Shown here: piece after piece, positions 50,731 to 59,759 of the stretch | Layout: each line of letters begins with the position of its first letter | How positions within the stretch are numbered: the first letter of the stretch is position 1 | From: Nesterenkonia sandarakina | GTDB lineage: Bacteria > Actinomycetota > Actinomycetes > Actinomycetales > Micrococcaceae | Reading direction: 5' to 3' | NCBI RefSeq assembly: GCF_003003175.1 | Contig: NZ_PVTY01000001.1 | Coordinates: forward strand, 186,001-250,000 | DNA length: 64,000 nt | Translations under genes and position numbers: made by a program | Notes under the pieces: generated by a model | Databases searched by the model: none | Seen by the model: only the letters and a program-made list of their open reading frames with translations | Told to the model about the DNA's origin: nothing

Positions 50731-52432
50731 GCCGCGGTTTCTTGCTGAGCATTCGACGCTTCTCCATGACTCGACGACGCACCGTCAAGGAACGCGAAGC
50801 CTGGTCTGCTGCGATCGTGAGGTGCTCGGCATCCGTCTGGATGGACCGCTCGGCTCCGTGGATCAGCTCGAGGCTCGCCACACCGCGTGCCTTTGGCCCA
50901 GAGATCTGGACCGACACCGAGTAGTCGGCGTCAGGTTCGAAGTCTTCGATCGCGGAGGCCAGGACCCAGTGGCCGGACTCAGGTCGGCGAGTGACCGATC
51001 CGTGGACGTCCGTGGACTCTTCTGCGGCGAAGACGACGTCGGCGTCCAGGACCACCCCGGCGGGAACCAGGAGCAGCAGCTCGAGGCGCCCTTGGACGGG
51101 CATCACACTGTAGCAGGTCAGTGTCTCGGGAAGTGGGAACGGCGGGTTGAACAGAGTCGGATCGCTGCAGATCAGCGCCTCATGCAGGGCCAGCTCCCGC
51201 GATGACGGGTCTCGTATCTCTACGGACAGCCGATCTCCATTGCGCTGCACCCGCAGCGCATCCGCCAGCTCAAGGATCGTCGGGTCATCAAGATCCAGCT
51301 GCGCCGCTGGTCTGATCAGGAGCTCCGCGTAGTAGCGGGACAGGGCGAGCTCGTCCACAAAACGGGAGCGGGCCAATCGATCAAGAAGCCGGGCACGCCG
51401 GACGAGGTCCTGGACGGAGTTCTCCCCCTCGCGAGCGTCCCAGAGCCGCCAGACCACCGGTACCAGGTCTGCGTCTCCTTCCGCCAGAAGGGAGAACGCC
51501 GCGCGGAGGCGCGGCTGCAGCCGCTGCCATTCGTCAGCATCTCGCCGCAGCAGGAAGTTCCGAATCTGCCGCCTCAGCTCAGGAGACACGGTCGCCCCGG
51601 CAGCTCTTGTCACGACGTCGGTCAGAACCGGGCGGAGGTGGGCATCGAGGGAGCCGCGCCAGAACCCCTTCCAGAGTTCCACAGACCCAGTGTCCAAGAG
51701 CAGGTCTGCGGTCGCGTTCTCCGATTCAAGCAGCGTGGTGACCTGGTCCTCCCAGGAATCGGACGCGTTGGAGCGCCTGATAGATGTAACCGCGTCGAGG
51801 GCAGCCACTCGTGAGAGCTGCAGCAGCAGCGAGACCGTCACCGTTCCGTGGGCGTCGAGGAGACCTTCTCCCGGAATCAGATCCAGCTGCTCCACCGTCT
51901 CGGCCTTCAGGAGCGCGGCGCGGGTCCGACGAACACCGAGCAGACCGGGCTCGTGCACGGCGTTGGTCGCACCGTGTGAGTCGTTCACAGGCACGTGCTT
52001 CCATGCGATGTCCATGCTTGTGGTCGCCTGGGACGTGGTCACCAGATGGCGACCGACGGCGCATTGAGCGGCTTCCCGGACTGCCGCGGCGTAGAGCACG
52101 ACCAAGGCATCGGGTGCCAGAAGGTCCCGCAGCGTGAGGAACAGCAGGAACTCTCCGTGGGAGGCATCTCTGCCGACCCGCCACTGATCCGCGGTCGACC
52201 CCACGGTCGCCGCGGCCGCTACGCAGCTCACTCGGGGATCCGCATCGGCGTGTGACAGACACCTGTCCCAGACCGAGGGCGAGGCTCCGCCGTCGAGCAG
52301 GACCAGCTCCACCTCGCACCCTCGCTGGGAGAGGACGGAGAGGATCGACTCGTCCATCCAGGCGCCGTCATCACCGACGACGGCAAGGACCGTGACTTGT
52401 GGCGCACCGAGGGGTCGTCGCAACGTGCTCAT
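50684..52432 (-). CDS. GT2-like protein with a degenerate DxD motif
   Basis: A 582-residue protein with a GT-A-like N-terminal domain (about 10-240): VTVLAVVGDDGAWMDESILSVL then VELVLLDGG. Where active GT2 enzymes have a DxD in a context like LFLDADD, this one has LFLTLRDLLAPDAL (100-103 TLRD), so the metal site looks lost. The rest is helical (240-430) and then a beta-rich tail (about 440-550) that could bind glycans. It could be inactive, regulatory or use another site. ATG 52432 overlaps the previous gene's stop by four bases; it is the last gene of a three-gene minus-strand operon. Confidence 0.65.
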   Translation of the reverse strand: MSTLRRPLGAPQVTVLAVVGDDGAWMDESILSVLSQRGCEVELVLLDGGASPSVWDRCLSHADADPRVSCVAAAATVGSTADQWRVGRDASHGEFLLFLTLRDLLAPDALVVLYAAAVREAAQCAVGRHLVTTSQATTSMDIAWKHVPVNDSHGATNAVHEPGLLGVRRTRAALLKAETVEQLDLIPGEGLLDAHGTVTVSLLLQLSRVAALDAVTSIRRSNASDSWEDQVTTLLESENATADLLLDTGSVELWKGFWRGSLDAHLRPVLTDVVTRAAGATVSPELRRQIRNFLLRRDADEWQRLQPRLRAAFSLLAEGDADLVPVVWRLWDAREGENSVQDLVRRARLLDRLARSRFVDELALSRYYAELLIRPAAQLDLDDPTILELADALRVQRNGDRLSVEIRDPSSRELALHEALICSDPTLFNPPFPLPETLTCYSVMPVQGRLELLLLVPAGVVLDADVVFAAEESTDVHGSVTRRPESGHWVLASAIEDFEPDADYSVSVQISGPKARGVASLELIHGAERSIQTDAEHLTIAADQASRSLTVRRRVMEKRRMLSKKPRLSVPEADGRGARDAA

Positions 52433-53505
52433 CTGGTTTCAGCCTTCGACGGATGGCCCCGAAGAATCTCGAGGAACTGAGCGGACATGGTCCATGGCAG
52501 GTGTGTCCGGGAGAACTGCGCGGCCGAGGCACCCAGGGGTCCAGGCGAATCGAGCATGCCCTGGAGGACCGATCTCAGGTCATCTTCATCGTCTGGATCG
52601 AAGAGACCCACCCACTCCTCGTCGTGGAACAGCTCCTCGAACTGAGGTTCACGGGGAAGCACACAGGGCGTTCCGAAGCTTGCCGCGAGATACGCGCTGC
52701 CGGAGTTCAAGACCTTGCGGTAGGGGAAGACCATGACGTCGGACGCGCGGAACCACAGCTGCAGATCCTCATCATCGATGAACTCGAAGCTGCTCACGCA
52801 GCGGACATCATGCTCGGCGACCAGCTCGAGGATCTTCTTGTCGACCCCGCCTTGAGGTCGACCCGCAATGAGCACCGTGATCGAACGGCCCGCCTTCTGG
52901 AGGTCCGCGGCAACCTCGATCAGACGCTCGACTCCCTTATACGGTCGAACCTGTCCCAAAAAGCCGATGACGGCATCGTTGGGCTCCACGCCGAGCGCGC
53001 TGCGTGCCTCAGAGGCGGACACTTCGTCGGAGTAGACCCCCTGATACGAGGAGTGAGGGATCGTGACGAACTGGGCATCCCCGATGCTGAAGTCCTCCCG
53101 GCACACCTGTTCTGTGTAGTCGTTGAGCTGAATGATCACGTCGGCGCTGCGCCCCATGAAATTGTTGAATCGAGACTCCAGCTCCATGAACTGGGAATCG
53201 TGTGATGCCATATTGTGCACCGTCCAGAGGAGCTGAACTCCTCGCTCGCGACAGCTCTCGACCGCCCCGCAGAATGCGTCGACGGCGGCCGCCGCGTCAG
53301 CGGTCGTCCCGGTGCTCCGGAACAGCGGCCAGCTCCACTGCACGTGGAACACGTCTCCGGCCGTCAGGCGGCGAAGATGCCCCAGGAGTCGCTGCAGCTG
53401 GCTCGACTCGATCACCTTCCACCCGGCGGCCCGTGGGTGCAGGTACAGCATGTTGCTGTATGGATTGAGACCGGCGTGGGGGAACGACACAAGGGTGCGG
53501 CTCAT
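52429..53505 (-). CDS. GT4-type glycosyltransferase
   Basis: A 358-residue GT-B enzyme. The N-domain has AGLNPYSNMLY and HVQWSWPLFRS; the C-domain begins IGFLGQVRPYKGVERLIEV and continues through AGRPQGGVDKK to FPYRKVLNSGSAYLAASFGTPCVLP, where the family usually has E-x7-E. Here GSAYLAASFG lacks the first Glu, having Asn-Ser before it. It probably retains nucleotide-sugar transfer in the cytoplasm. Start ATG 53505; 83 bases separate it from the upstream 947-residue enzyme. Confidence 0.82.
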   Translation of the reverse strand: MSRTLVSFPHAGLNPYSNMLYLHPRAAGWKVIESSQLQRLLGHLRRLTAGDVFHVQWSWPLFRSTGTTADAAAAVDAFCGAVESCRERGVQLLWTVHNMASHDSQFMELESRFNNFMGRSADVIIQLNDYTEQVCREDFSIGDAQFVTIPHSSYQGVYSDEVSASEARSALGVEPNDAVIGFLGQVRPYKGVERLIEVAADLQKAGRSITVLIAGRPQGGVDKKILELVAEHDVRCVSSFEFIDDEDLQLWFRASDVMVFPYRKVLNSGSAYLAASFGTPCVLPREPQFEELFHDEEWVGLFDPDDEDDLRSVLQGMLDSPGPLGASAAQFSRTHLPWTMSAQFLEILRGHPSKAETR

Positions 53506-53588
53506 CGGACGTCGATTCCGGAGAGGGATCCAGTCATGGACGCAGGTCCCTCACCTGTTCGCAGACGTGCTGACGCGCAGGCTCACGG

Positions 53589-56432
53589 CTAGGGAGCAAC
53601 CTTTCCATAGGACTGCAACACCCCCAGATAGTCTTCGGCCGAGCGCTTCTCGGTCAGGAAGCCGAAGCCGCGCTCGCGCTGTGCCTCATAAGCGGCCTCA
53701 TCCCAGTGGGCCTCCACGGTCTCCCGAAGCTCCTCGGGCTTCGCGTAGACCAGCGCGTCTCCGTAGACCGGCTCCAGGTGGGGCGAAGCGATGCACACGG
53801 TGCCCACCCGAAGAGCTTCCACGACACTGGGCTCGATGGACTGGTCCCATGAGTCCGCAGGGTAGACCAGCAGGAAATCGATCTCGTCCAGGTACTCCTG
53901 GAAGGTGTTGATCGAGTGATCCTGCACGATCCAGCCTTCCGGCACCTCGCCTCCGCTGACGTGGCCCTGCCGCTGCAGGGCATTGACCTGGGATCGCATC
54001 GATACCGTGAGAGAGCCGTCGCGGGGAAACAGCAGATCTCGCTTCCGGCGGGAGGACGGCCAGTTGAGCTCGTCCTCGTCCCACGGCCTGCCGACGACCG
54101 GAACCCTGGAATCGGAGAAGGTCTTGGACAGCGGGCGCCGAATCGGGGTGCCGGCTCCGGTCCAGAGGTGCGGCACCATCTCCTGGGCCGGGATGAGCTT
54201 CGCGAGGTGCTCGCGCATGATGCTGCTCTGAGCTGCCCAGTGAGGACGCTGCCCGAAGGTCTGGAAGCAGTTCTCGGAGACGTCGTGGACGTCGTAGCCG
54301 TTGTAGACATCGCTGAGGACCGAGGGGATCTCATTGGCGACGGTGACGACGTGAGCTGCTTCGATCGTGGAGAGCTCGCTGGGGAGCAGCTGCATGATCG
54401 CAGGCCAGTGGATCACGACAAGATCCGTGGTGACGTCGCGGTGAAGGTGGAGCCGGTCGACGCGGCCTTCCAGGAACAGGCGCCTGAGCTCTGGCACCAT
54501 TCGTCGACGAGCCGCTGCCGGGACCAGGCCGTTCTGCAGCGGAATGATGCCGACCTTGAGGCCTCCCGAAAGGGCCGTCTCGATCTCCTGCAGCAGCGTC
54601 AGAGAGTTCCCGCCCCACAGTCCGAATTCCGAAAGGTAGATGACGTCGTAGTGCGGGACGTGGCTGCCATCTCGCTCGGGCAGGAACGAGGGTGGCCCGA
54701 TCCACCTGCGCTCGGCACTGTTCTTGGGCAGGTATGCCGAGGTGCCGAGCTGCACGTTCTCGTGCCACGCGGTGTAGGCGTCCTGGTAGATCTCCCGATC
54801 CGGGTGTCGGTAGCCCAGTCCGAAGTCATTGCTGGTCAGATTGCCGTCTCCCAGGAGCGAAAAGGCGAGCGGAACCAGGTCTTCGGCGACGAGCTTCTCG
54901 CCGTAGGTGATCTCGTATCGAGTTCGGTATTCCCCGTCCGCCGATTTGCGCACCGCATCCCAGTAGCCGAGTTCCTCTTGGATCACCTTGCGCCGGTACA
55001 TGATGGACGCGAAGCTCGGGTGCACGACTCGGTCGGGGCCCCAGCGGACGAGGAACTTCAGATCCTCATCCACACGGACCCAGTTCACGATGTTGGCGTT
55101 CTTCTCGGACTTCTGGATCAGTTCACGGGCCTGGCGCTCGATCTTCTGGGGGTGGTGCCAGTCATCCTTGTCCGCGACGGTGACGAACTCACCACGGGCG
55201 GACTCGAACGCATCGTTGCGCACCGCGTAGGCGCCGCGGTTCTCCTCGCACAGGGTAAGCCGGATCCGGCTGTCGCGGGCTGCCCATGATTCAAGCTGCT
55301 CACGATAGGGCGTCGGAGTCCCGTCCGGGAACGTCTTGGGCGAGGCATCGTCCATGATGAGGACTTCGATATTGGTCCAGCTCTGGTTAAGCAGGGAAGC
55401 GATCGCGACGTCGGTCGCCTCATCCGGCTCGTAGATCGGCATGATGATCGACACCAGCGGGAGGTCCTCGGCCTGCAGGACGGGAACCGTGGTCTTGATG
55501 TTGAAGAAGGAGGGAGTCTCACCCTCGGGGAACTCAAGCGGTGCGAGGCCGCTCTCGGCGAGGCGGGCGTTCAGTCGCGCCAGCCATTCGCCCTGCTTGT
55601 AGGCGGCACCGGTGACGTTGGGGTTCACGGCGTTGAACTGCAGAAAGCGCTGAGAATCGGCTCGCGACTCGTTGTCCTCGTCATAGTCGAGCAGCTCATC
55701 GGCGCGGGAGTACTGACCGTCCCAGGTGAGCAGGTCCGAATACAGCGAGCGGTCGACGCCCTCGAAGACCCCGTCCAGTCCGTAGAGACGATCTGCGAGT
55801 TCGTAGAACGTCAGGCAGTTGCGCAGGTCCCACTCGCTTGACCGCTGGCTGTAGAGGACGCGGGCCAGTGCGAAGAAGCCTGGACGCCAGAGGACCCGGC
55901 CCAGCTTGGCAAGCTCGTCGCTCGACTTCGGATGGAGACGCGTCTGGTCCGCGACCTTCACCAGATCCCGGTAACGGAATGCGCCTCGTGTCGCGCACAG
56001 CGCCAGCACGTCACGGGAACCACGCGAACGTGTCTCTCGGGCGAGCATGATGAACCAGTTCAGACGCCCGGGTCGCTCGCGCAGCGACTTCGCCCACTGC
56101 TCGAGGACGTCCTGGGCCATGAGCTCTGCCTGCCACTCATCTCCGGACTTGGTGATGACCGGGGCACTCGGACGCATGGACTGAGCGTCTGACGTCTGGG
56201 CCACTCGGTCCAGGCGGGTCTGGATGCGCCGAGTCAGCTGCCTGAAGCCGAACATCTGGACGCCCAGGAGGATCGCGAGGACTGAGACCAGCGCCAACAC
56301 CGCGAAGGCCCACCAGCCGAGCGCCGCCGCGATGACTGCGGCGACTGCGGTCACACCGAACAGTCCCAAGGCCGCCCACTGCATCCTGGTCAGACTGGGG
56401 GTTCTTCGGGATGACTTGCGGGCACGACTCAC
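53589..56432 (-). CDS. Membrane-anchored multi-domain glycosyltransferase, 947 residues
   Basis: The first gene of the three-gene minus-strand operon. The basic N-terminus (MSRARKSSRRTPSL) is followed by two membrane helices at about 18-62, a helical region (100-310), a GT2 domain from about 327 (VSIIMPIYEPDEATD, LIMDDASP, and VTVADKDDWHHP near 417), and a C-terminal GT-B-like half with IYLSEFGLWGGNS and EPSVVEALRVGTVCIASPH. So both folds sit in one chain tethered to the membrane. GTG 56432 has AAGGA ten bases upstream; the frame extends to 57026 without support. It could initiate or lengthen the polymer at the membrane. Confidence 0.8.
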   Translation of the reverse strand: MSRARKSSRRTPSLTRMQWAALGLFGVTAVAAVIAAALGWWAFAVLALVSVLAILLGVQMFGFRQLTRRIQTRLDRVAQTSDAQSMRPSAPVITKSGDEWQAELMAQDVLEQWAKSLRERPGRLNWFIMLARETRSRGSRDVLALCATRGAFRYRDLVKVADQTRLHPKSSDELAKLGRVLWRPGFFALARVLYSQRSSEWDLRNCLTFYELADRLYGLDGVFEGVDRSLYSDLLTWDGQYSRADELLDYDEDNESRADSQRFLQFNAVNPNVTGAAYKQGEWLARLNARLAESGLAPLEFPEGETPSFFNIKTTVPVLQAEDLPLVSIIMPIYEPDEATDVAIASLLNQSWTNIEVLIMDDASPKTFPDGTPTPYREQLESWAARDSRIRLTLCEENRGAYAVRNDAFESARGEFVTVADKDDWHHPQKIERQARELIQKSEKNANIVNWVRVDEDLKFLVRWGPDRVVHPSFASIMYRRKVIQEELGYWDAVRKSADGEYRTRYEITYGEKLVAEDLVPLAFSLLGDGNLTSNDFGLGYRHPDREIYQDAYTAWHENVQLGTSAYLPKNSAERRWIGPPSFLPERDGSHVPHYDVIYLSEFGLWGGNSLTLLQEIETALSGGLKVGIIPLQNGLVPAAARRRMVPELRRLFLEGRVDRLHLHRDVTTDLVVIHWPAIMQLLPSELSTIEAAHVVTVANEIPSVLSDVYNGYDVHDVSENCFQTFGQRPHWAAQSSIMREHLAKLIPAQEMVPHLWTGAGTPIRRPLSKTFSDSRVPVVGRPWDEDELNWPSSRRKRDLLFPRDGSLTVSMRSQVNALQRQGHVSGGEVPEGWIVQDHSINTFQEYLDEIDFLLVYPADSWDQSIEPSVVEALRVGTVCIASPHLEPVYGDALVYAKPEELRETVEAHWDEAAYEAQRERGFGFLTEKRSAEDYLGVLQSYGKVAP

Positions 56433-56484
56433 GATGAATTGTTCCTTAATCTCAGATATTGGTCTATTGAAGAAACCGCGATTC

Positions 56485-56490
56485 AGTATA
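56485..56490 (-). promoter_or_regulatory. -10 element for the 947-residue glycosyltransferase gene
   Basis: TATACT on the minus strand at 56490-56485 lies about 53 bases before the GTG start in AT-rich DNA. It is a good TATAAT match; the -35 at 17 bases is poor. The same -10 hexamer occurs in the promoter at 44036-44041, suggesting both halves of the glycan locus use a similar sigma factor. Confidence 0.4.
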
Positions 56491-56540
56491 GGCCAAGTCG
56501 CGCCGGTTGATCCGGGGACACTCCCGTAGCCTAGGACACT

Positions 56541-58673
56541 ATGCCCTCGACACATCCCTCTGCGCAGGCGCTGCGCCGGTCCCAGAGCGGATCGACTCTT
56601 CGGCCTGCCGGCTGGGCCCTGCCGGAACGCCGCTACCGGCCCGAGCTGCACGGCCTGCGCGGGCTCGCCATCGCCGGCGTGGTGCTGTTTCACCTCTTCG
56701 GCGCGGGCCGGGTCTCCGGTGGCATCGACATCTTTCTCGCCGTCTCGGGCTTTCTCTTCACCGCCATGTTGCTGCGCGAGGCGGGCACCACCGGGCGCAT
56801 CGACCTCATCCGATACCTTGCGCGGCTGGCCCGACGAATTCTGGCTCCCGCGGCGCTGGTCATCACCGTCACCACCCTGGCCGGGCTGGTGCTGCTGCCG
56901 CTCACCCAGCACGCACAGCTGCTCACCGAGGCTCGAGCATCGCTGCTGTACTTCGAGAACTTTGAGCTCATCCACTCGCAGCTCTCCTACGAAGCTGCCG
57001 GAGCCGGGACGAGCCCCTTTCAACACTTCTGGTCCCTCTCCGTGCAGGGCCAGTTCTACTTCGTCTGGCCCGTGGTGGCGCTGCTCGCCGTCTGGCTCGC
57101 ACGCCGGACCAGGTTCTCCCCCACCGTCACCATGGGCTCACTGATCGGCCTGCTCATGGTGGCCTCCTTCACGACGGCCATCGTGGTCCAGCAGCAGGAC
57201 CAGGCGGAGGCTTATCTGCTGACCCAGACACGCCTCTGGGAGCTTGGATTCGGCGGCCTCCTCGCGCTTCTCGGAGCCAGGCTCGTGCTGCCTGCTCGAC
57301 TGCGCACTCTCGCGGGATGGATGGGGCTCGCGCTCGTGATCAGCTGCGGGTTCGTCCTGGACGGAGCCGCGCTCTTCCCCGGTCCGTGGGCGCTCTGGCC
57401 GTTGGCAGGCATGGCGCTGATCCTCGCCTCGGCATCGCCCGGAGTGTCGGACCGGAACCCGGCGCAGGTCGGCACGGCCGCCGGCCTGCTGGCCAGGGCC
57501 CCCTTCACCAGGCTGGGCGATATCGGCTACGGCCTGTTCCTGTGGCACTGGCCGCTGTTGATCTTCACCTTGGAATTCCGGGACGCCCCCGGACTCTCCC
57601 TCCCGGACGCTTGGCTAGTGCTCGCCGTCTCGCTCCTGCTGGGCTGGCTGACTTTCCGCTTCGTAGAACAGCCGCTTGCACGCGCGGGGCGCTCCCCGGA
57701 GCGACCGGCCCGCACGGCGGGACTCGTGACGCTTTCCCTCGCCGCTGGAACCATGGTCATCGGCGGGGTCGCCAGCACGACCTACGTGCAGATGACCACC
57801 GCTCCGCAGGAGGATGGGATGGCGATGGCGGGGGTGGACCGCATGCTCTATCCGGGTGCTGACATCATCCATGCTGACGACTCAGCCCGCGACGTCGAGT
57901 TCTATCCCGAGCTCGGCGGCATCTCCCGCCGGGTGCCCGAGTATGCCAGGACCGACTGTCACCAACCCACCGGCGATCAGCCCGGTACAGGCGAGGTCCT
58001 GGTCTGCGAGGATGCCGCACAGCCGGAGGACCCCGCCAAGACGATCATGCTCGCAGGCGGTTCTCACGCGGGACACTGGCACAACGCGTGGATCGTCCTG
58101 GCCGAGAAGCACAACTGGGAAGTGCTGGTGTCGACGAAGGGCGGTTGCGTCTTCCGCGCCAATGACCCTGCGGAGCCATCGACCTGCGACGAATGGAACG
58201 ACCAGTTCCCAGAGGTGCTGGCCGAACGTGAATCTGACCTCGTGGTCACGCCCGGCACGGCGATTCCTCAGGAAGACGGGGATGAGGAGATCCACGACGG
58301 CGCGCCGGAACGTTGGGAGGAGATCACCGACACCGGAAGTGATCTGCTGCTCATGCGCGGCACTCCGCGCACCGAAGAGAACATCCCGGACTGCTTGGCG
58401 GATGGCGGAGATGAGCTGGTCTGCGCCCCGGAGTTCGGGAAGTTCGCCGACACCGATCCACTGAGCCAGATCGAGCTTCCAGAGAACACCTACAGCCTTG
58501 ATCTCACCGAACACTTCTGCCCCGAAGAGAAGTGCTCTGCGATCATCGGCAATGTCCTGGTCTACCGAGACAGCCACCACCTGACCAACGAATACGTCGA
58601 GACCATGGTTCCCCACCTCGAGCGGGAGCTCCAACAGGCGCTTCCGGACCTCTTCGCAACCCAGGCAAGTTGA
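56541..58673 (+). CDS. OafA-type membrane O-acyltransferase with variant SGNH domain (copy C)
   Basis: A 710-residue acyltransferase-3/SGNH fusion more distant from copies A and B. The membrane domain has RPELHGLRGLAIAGVVLFHLF and GIDIFLAVSGFLFTAMLL with about ten helices (35-400). The SGNH domain (about 470-710) has LAGGSHAGHWHNAWIVLA, where the usual GDSH reads GGSH, keeping the Ser, and the late motif YRDSHHLTNEY with the Asp-His pair. So the catalytic residues remain but the oxyanion loop differs. ATG 56541 is the first in frame. It is divergent from the 947-residue enzyme and lies ahead of the exporter pair. Confidence 0.85.
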   Translation: MPSTHPSAQALRRSQSGSTLRPAGWALPERRYRPELHGLRGLAIAGVVLFHLFGAGRVSGGIDIFLAVSGFLFTAMLLREAGTTGRIDLIRYLARLARRILAPAALVITVTTLAGLVLLPLTQHAQLLTEARASLLYFENFELIHSQLSYEAAGAGTSPFQHFWSLSVQGQFYFVWPVVALLAVWLARRTRFSPTVTMGSLIGLLMVASFTTAIVVQQQDQAEAYLLTQTRLWELGFGGLLALLGARLVLPARLRTLAGWMGLALVISCGFVLDGAALFPGPWALWPLAGMALILASASPGVSDRNPAQVGTAAGLLARAPFTRLGDIGYGLFLWHWPLLIFTLEFRDAPGLSLPDAWLVLAVSLLLGWLTFRFVEQPLARAGRSPERPARTAGLVTLSLAAGTMVIGGVASTTYVQMTTAPQEDGMAMAGVDRMLYPGADIIHADDSARDVEFYPELGGISRRVPEYARTDCHQPTGDQPGTGEVLVCEDAAQPEDPAKTIMLAGGSHAGHWHNAWIVLAEKHNWEVLVSTKGGCVFRANDPAEPSTCDEWNDQFPEVLAERESDLVVTPGTAIPQEDGDEEIHDGAPERWEEITDTGSDLLLMRGTPRTEENIPDCLADGGDELVCAPEFGKFADTDPLSQIELPENTYSLDLTEHFCPEEKCSAIIGNVLVYRDSHHLTNEYVETMVPHLERELQQALPDLFATQAS

Positions 58674-58697
58674 CCAGGGGCGGATGAGCCACGCTGA

Positions 58698-58703
58698 TAG
58701 ACT
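58698..58703 (+). promoter_or_regulatory. Possible -10 element for the exporter genes
   Basis: TAGACT at 58698-58703 lies 117 bases before the permease start in the 147-base gap after acyltransferase copy C. It matches the -10 proposed for wecC. No -35 is convincing. Confidence 0.28.
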
Positions 58704-58820
58704 GGCTCGCGCTCGGCCGGTCCTGAGTCTCACCTCCGCTAAGCGGCAGGACGAGGAGCTTTGGCACAGAGCACGAGACGGCACACCTGCCGATTCGAGG
58801 CATCAGGAAGGAAGTCAGCC

Positions 58821-59759
58821 ATGGCCGCACCTGTTCTAGAGCGCGCCGATGACGCACCAGAGCCCGGGGAAGCTCGCCGGGTCGCCCAGCTTGATGGCAG
58901 CAACCTCATCCGCGTGGGCGCTCGCCCCGGGCTGTTCAGGTATATCCGAGAGATCTGGTCCTTCCGCCACTTCCTGTACTACGACTCACATTCACGCGTC
59001 TCCTCGGCCAACAGCTATGACTCGCTGGGTCGCGTATGGATGATCTTGAACCCGATTCTCTTCGGAACTGCTTACTTCTTCGTCTTCGGGGTGCTCCTGC
59101 AGACCGGCCGCGGCGTGGACAACTTCCTGGGCTATCTGATCATCGGCGTGTTCACATTCCGGTTCTTCACCACTGCGGTGTCTGGCGGCGCCAATGCCAT
59201 CGCCGGCAATCAACGTGTCGTCCAGGCCTTCAACTTCCCCCGAGCCTGCCTGGTCATCTCCACCACCGTCCGCGAACTGTTCTCCAGCATCCCGATGTTC
59301 TTCGTCATGGCACTTCTGGTGTTGACGGTCGGAGATACGCAGCTCGGTGATGCCGCGGACATGCCCATCTCCCTGACCTGGCACTGGCTGCTGTTCTTCC
59401 CGTGCATCGCACTGGCCCTGATGGTCATGCTGGGCTGGTCGCTGGCGCTGGCACGCGCGGTCAACGCGCATAACGACGTCAAGCACCTGATCAGCTTCGG
59501 CACCCGAATCCTCTTCTACACCTCCGCCGTCTTCTTCGGGACCGAGCGCTGGACAAACGCTGGACAGGATTGGCTGGTCACGGTGATGAACCTCAACCCG
59601 TTGTTCTGTGTTCTGGACATCATTCGCCATGCCTGGATCTATGACGGCTTCGCCGACCCGGCCCGCTGGATCGTGCTCGGTTCCTGGGCTGTTGGCTCTG
59701 TCGTCGTTGGATTCCTGATCTTCTGGCACGGTGAAGAGAGCTACGGGAAGGAACGATGA
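58821..59759 (+). CDS. ABC-2 type polysaccharide export permease
   Basis: A 312-residue membrane protein of the ABC-2/Wzm/TagG type. After a polar N-terminus (1-45), the segment FRYIREIWSFRHFLYYDSHSR is an amphipathic entry helix, followed by about six membrane helices (LNPILFGTAYFFVFGVLL, LGYLIIGVFTFRFFTTAV and so on). It exports a lipid-linked polymer with the ATPase encoded next. GGAAGGAAG before ATG 58821 supports the start. The gene overlaps the ATPase gene by four bases (ATGA). It marks this locus as making an ABC-exported wall or surface polymer rather than a Wzy-dependent one. Confidence 0.88.
   Translation: MAAPVLERADDAPEPGEARRVAQLDGSNLIRVGARPGLFRYIREIWSFRHFLYYDSHSRVSSANSYDSLGRVWMILNPILFGTAYFFVFGVLLQTGRGVDNFLGYLIIGVFTFRFFTTAVSGGANAIAGNQRVVQAFNFPRACLVISTTVRELFSSIPMFFVMALLVLTVGDTQLGDAADMPISLTWHWLLFFPCIALALMVMLGWSLALARAVNAHNDVKHLISFGTRILFYTSAVFFGTERWTNAGQDWLVTVMNLNPLFCVLDIIRHAWIYDGFADPARWIVLGSWAVGSVVVGFLIFWHGEESYGKER

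Noticed and set aside
53916-55289. Plus-strand frame of 457 codons opposite the 947-residue glycosyltransferase
   Set aside because: It lies within the GT coding region and shows no family motif.
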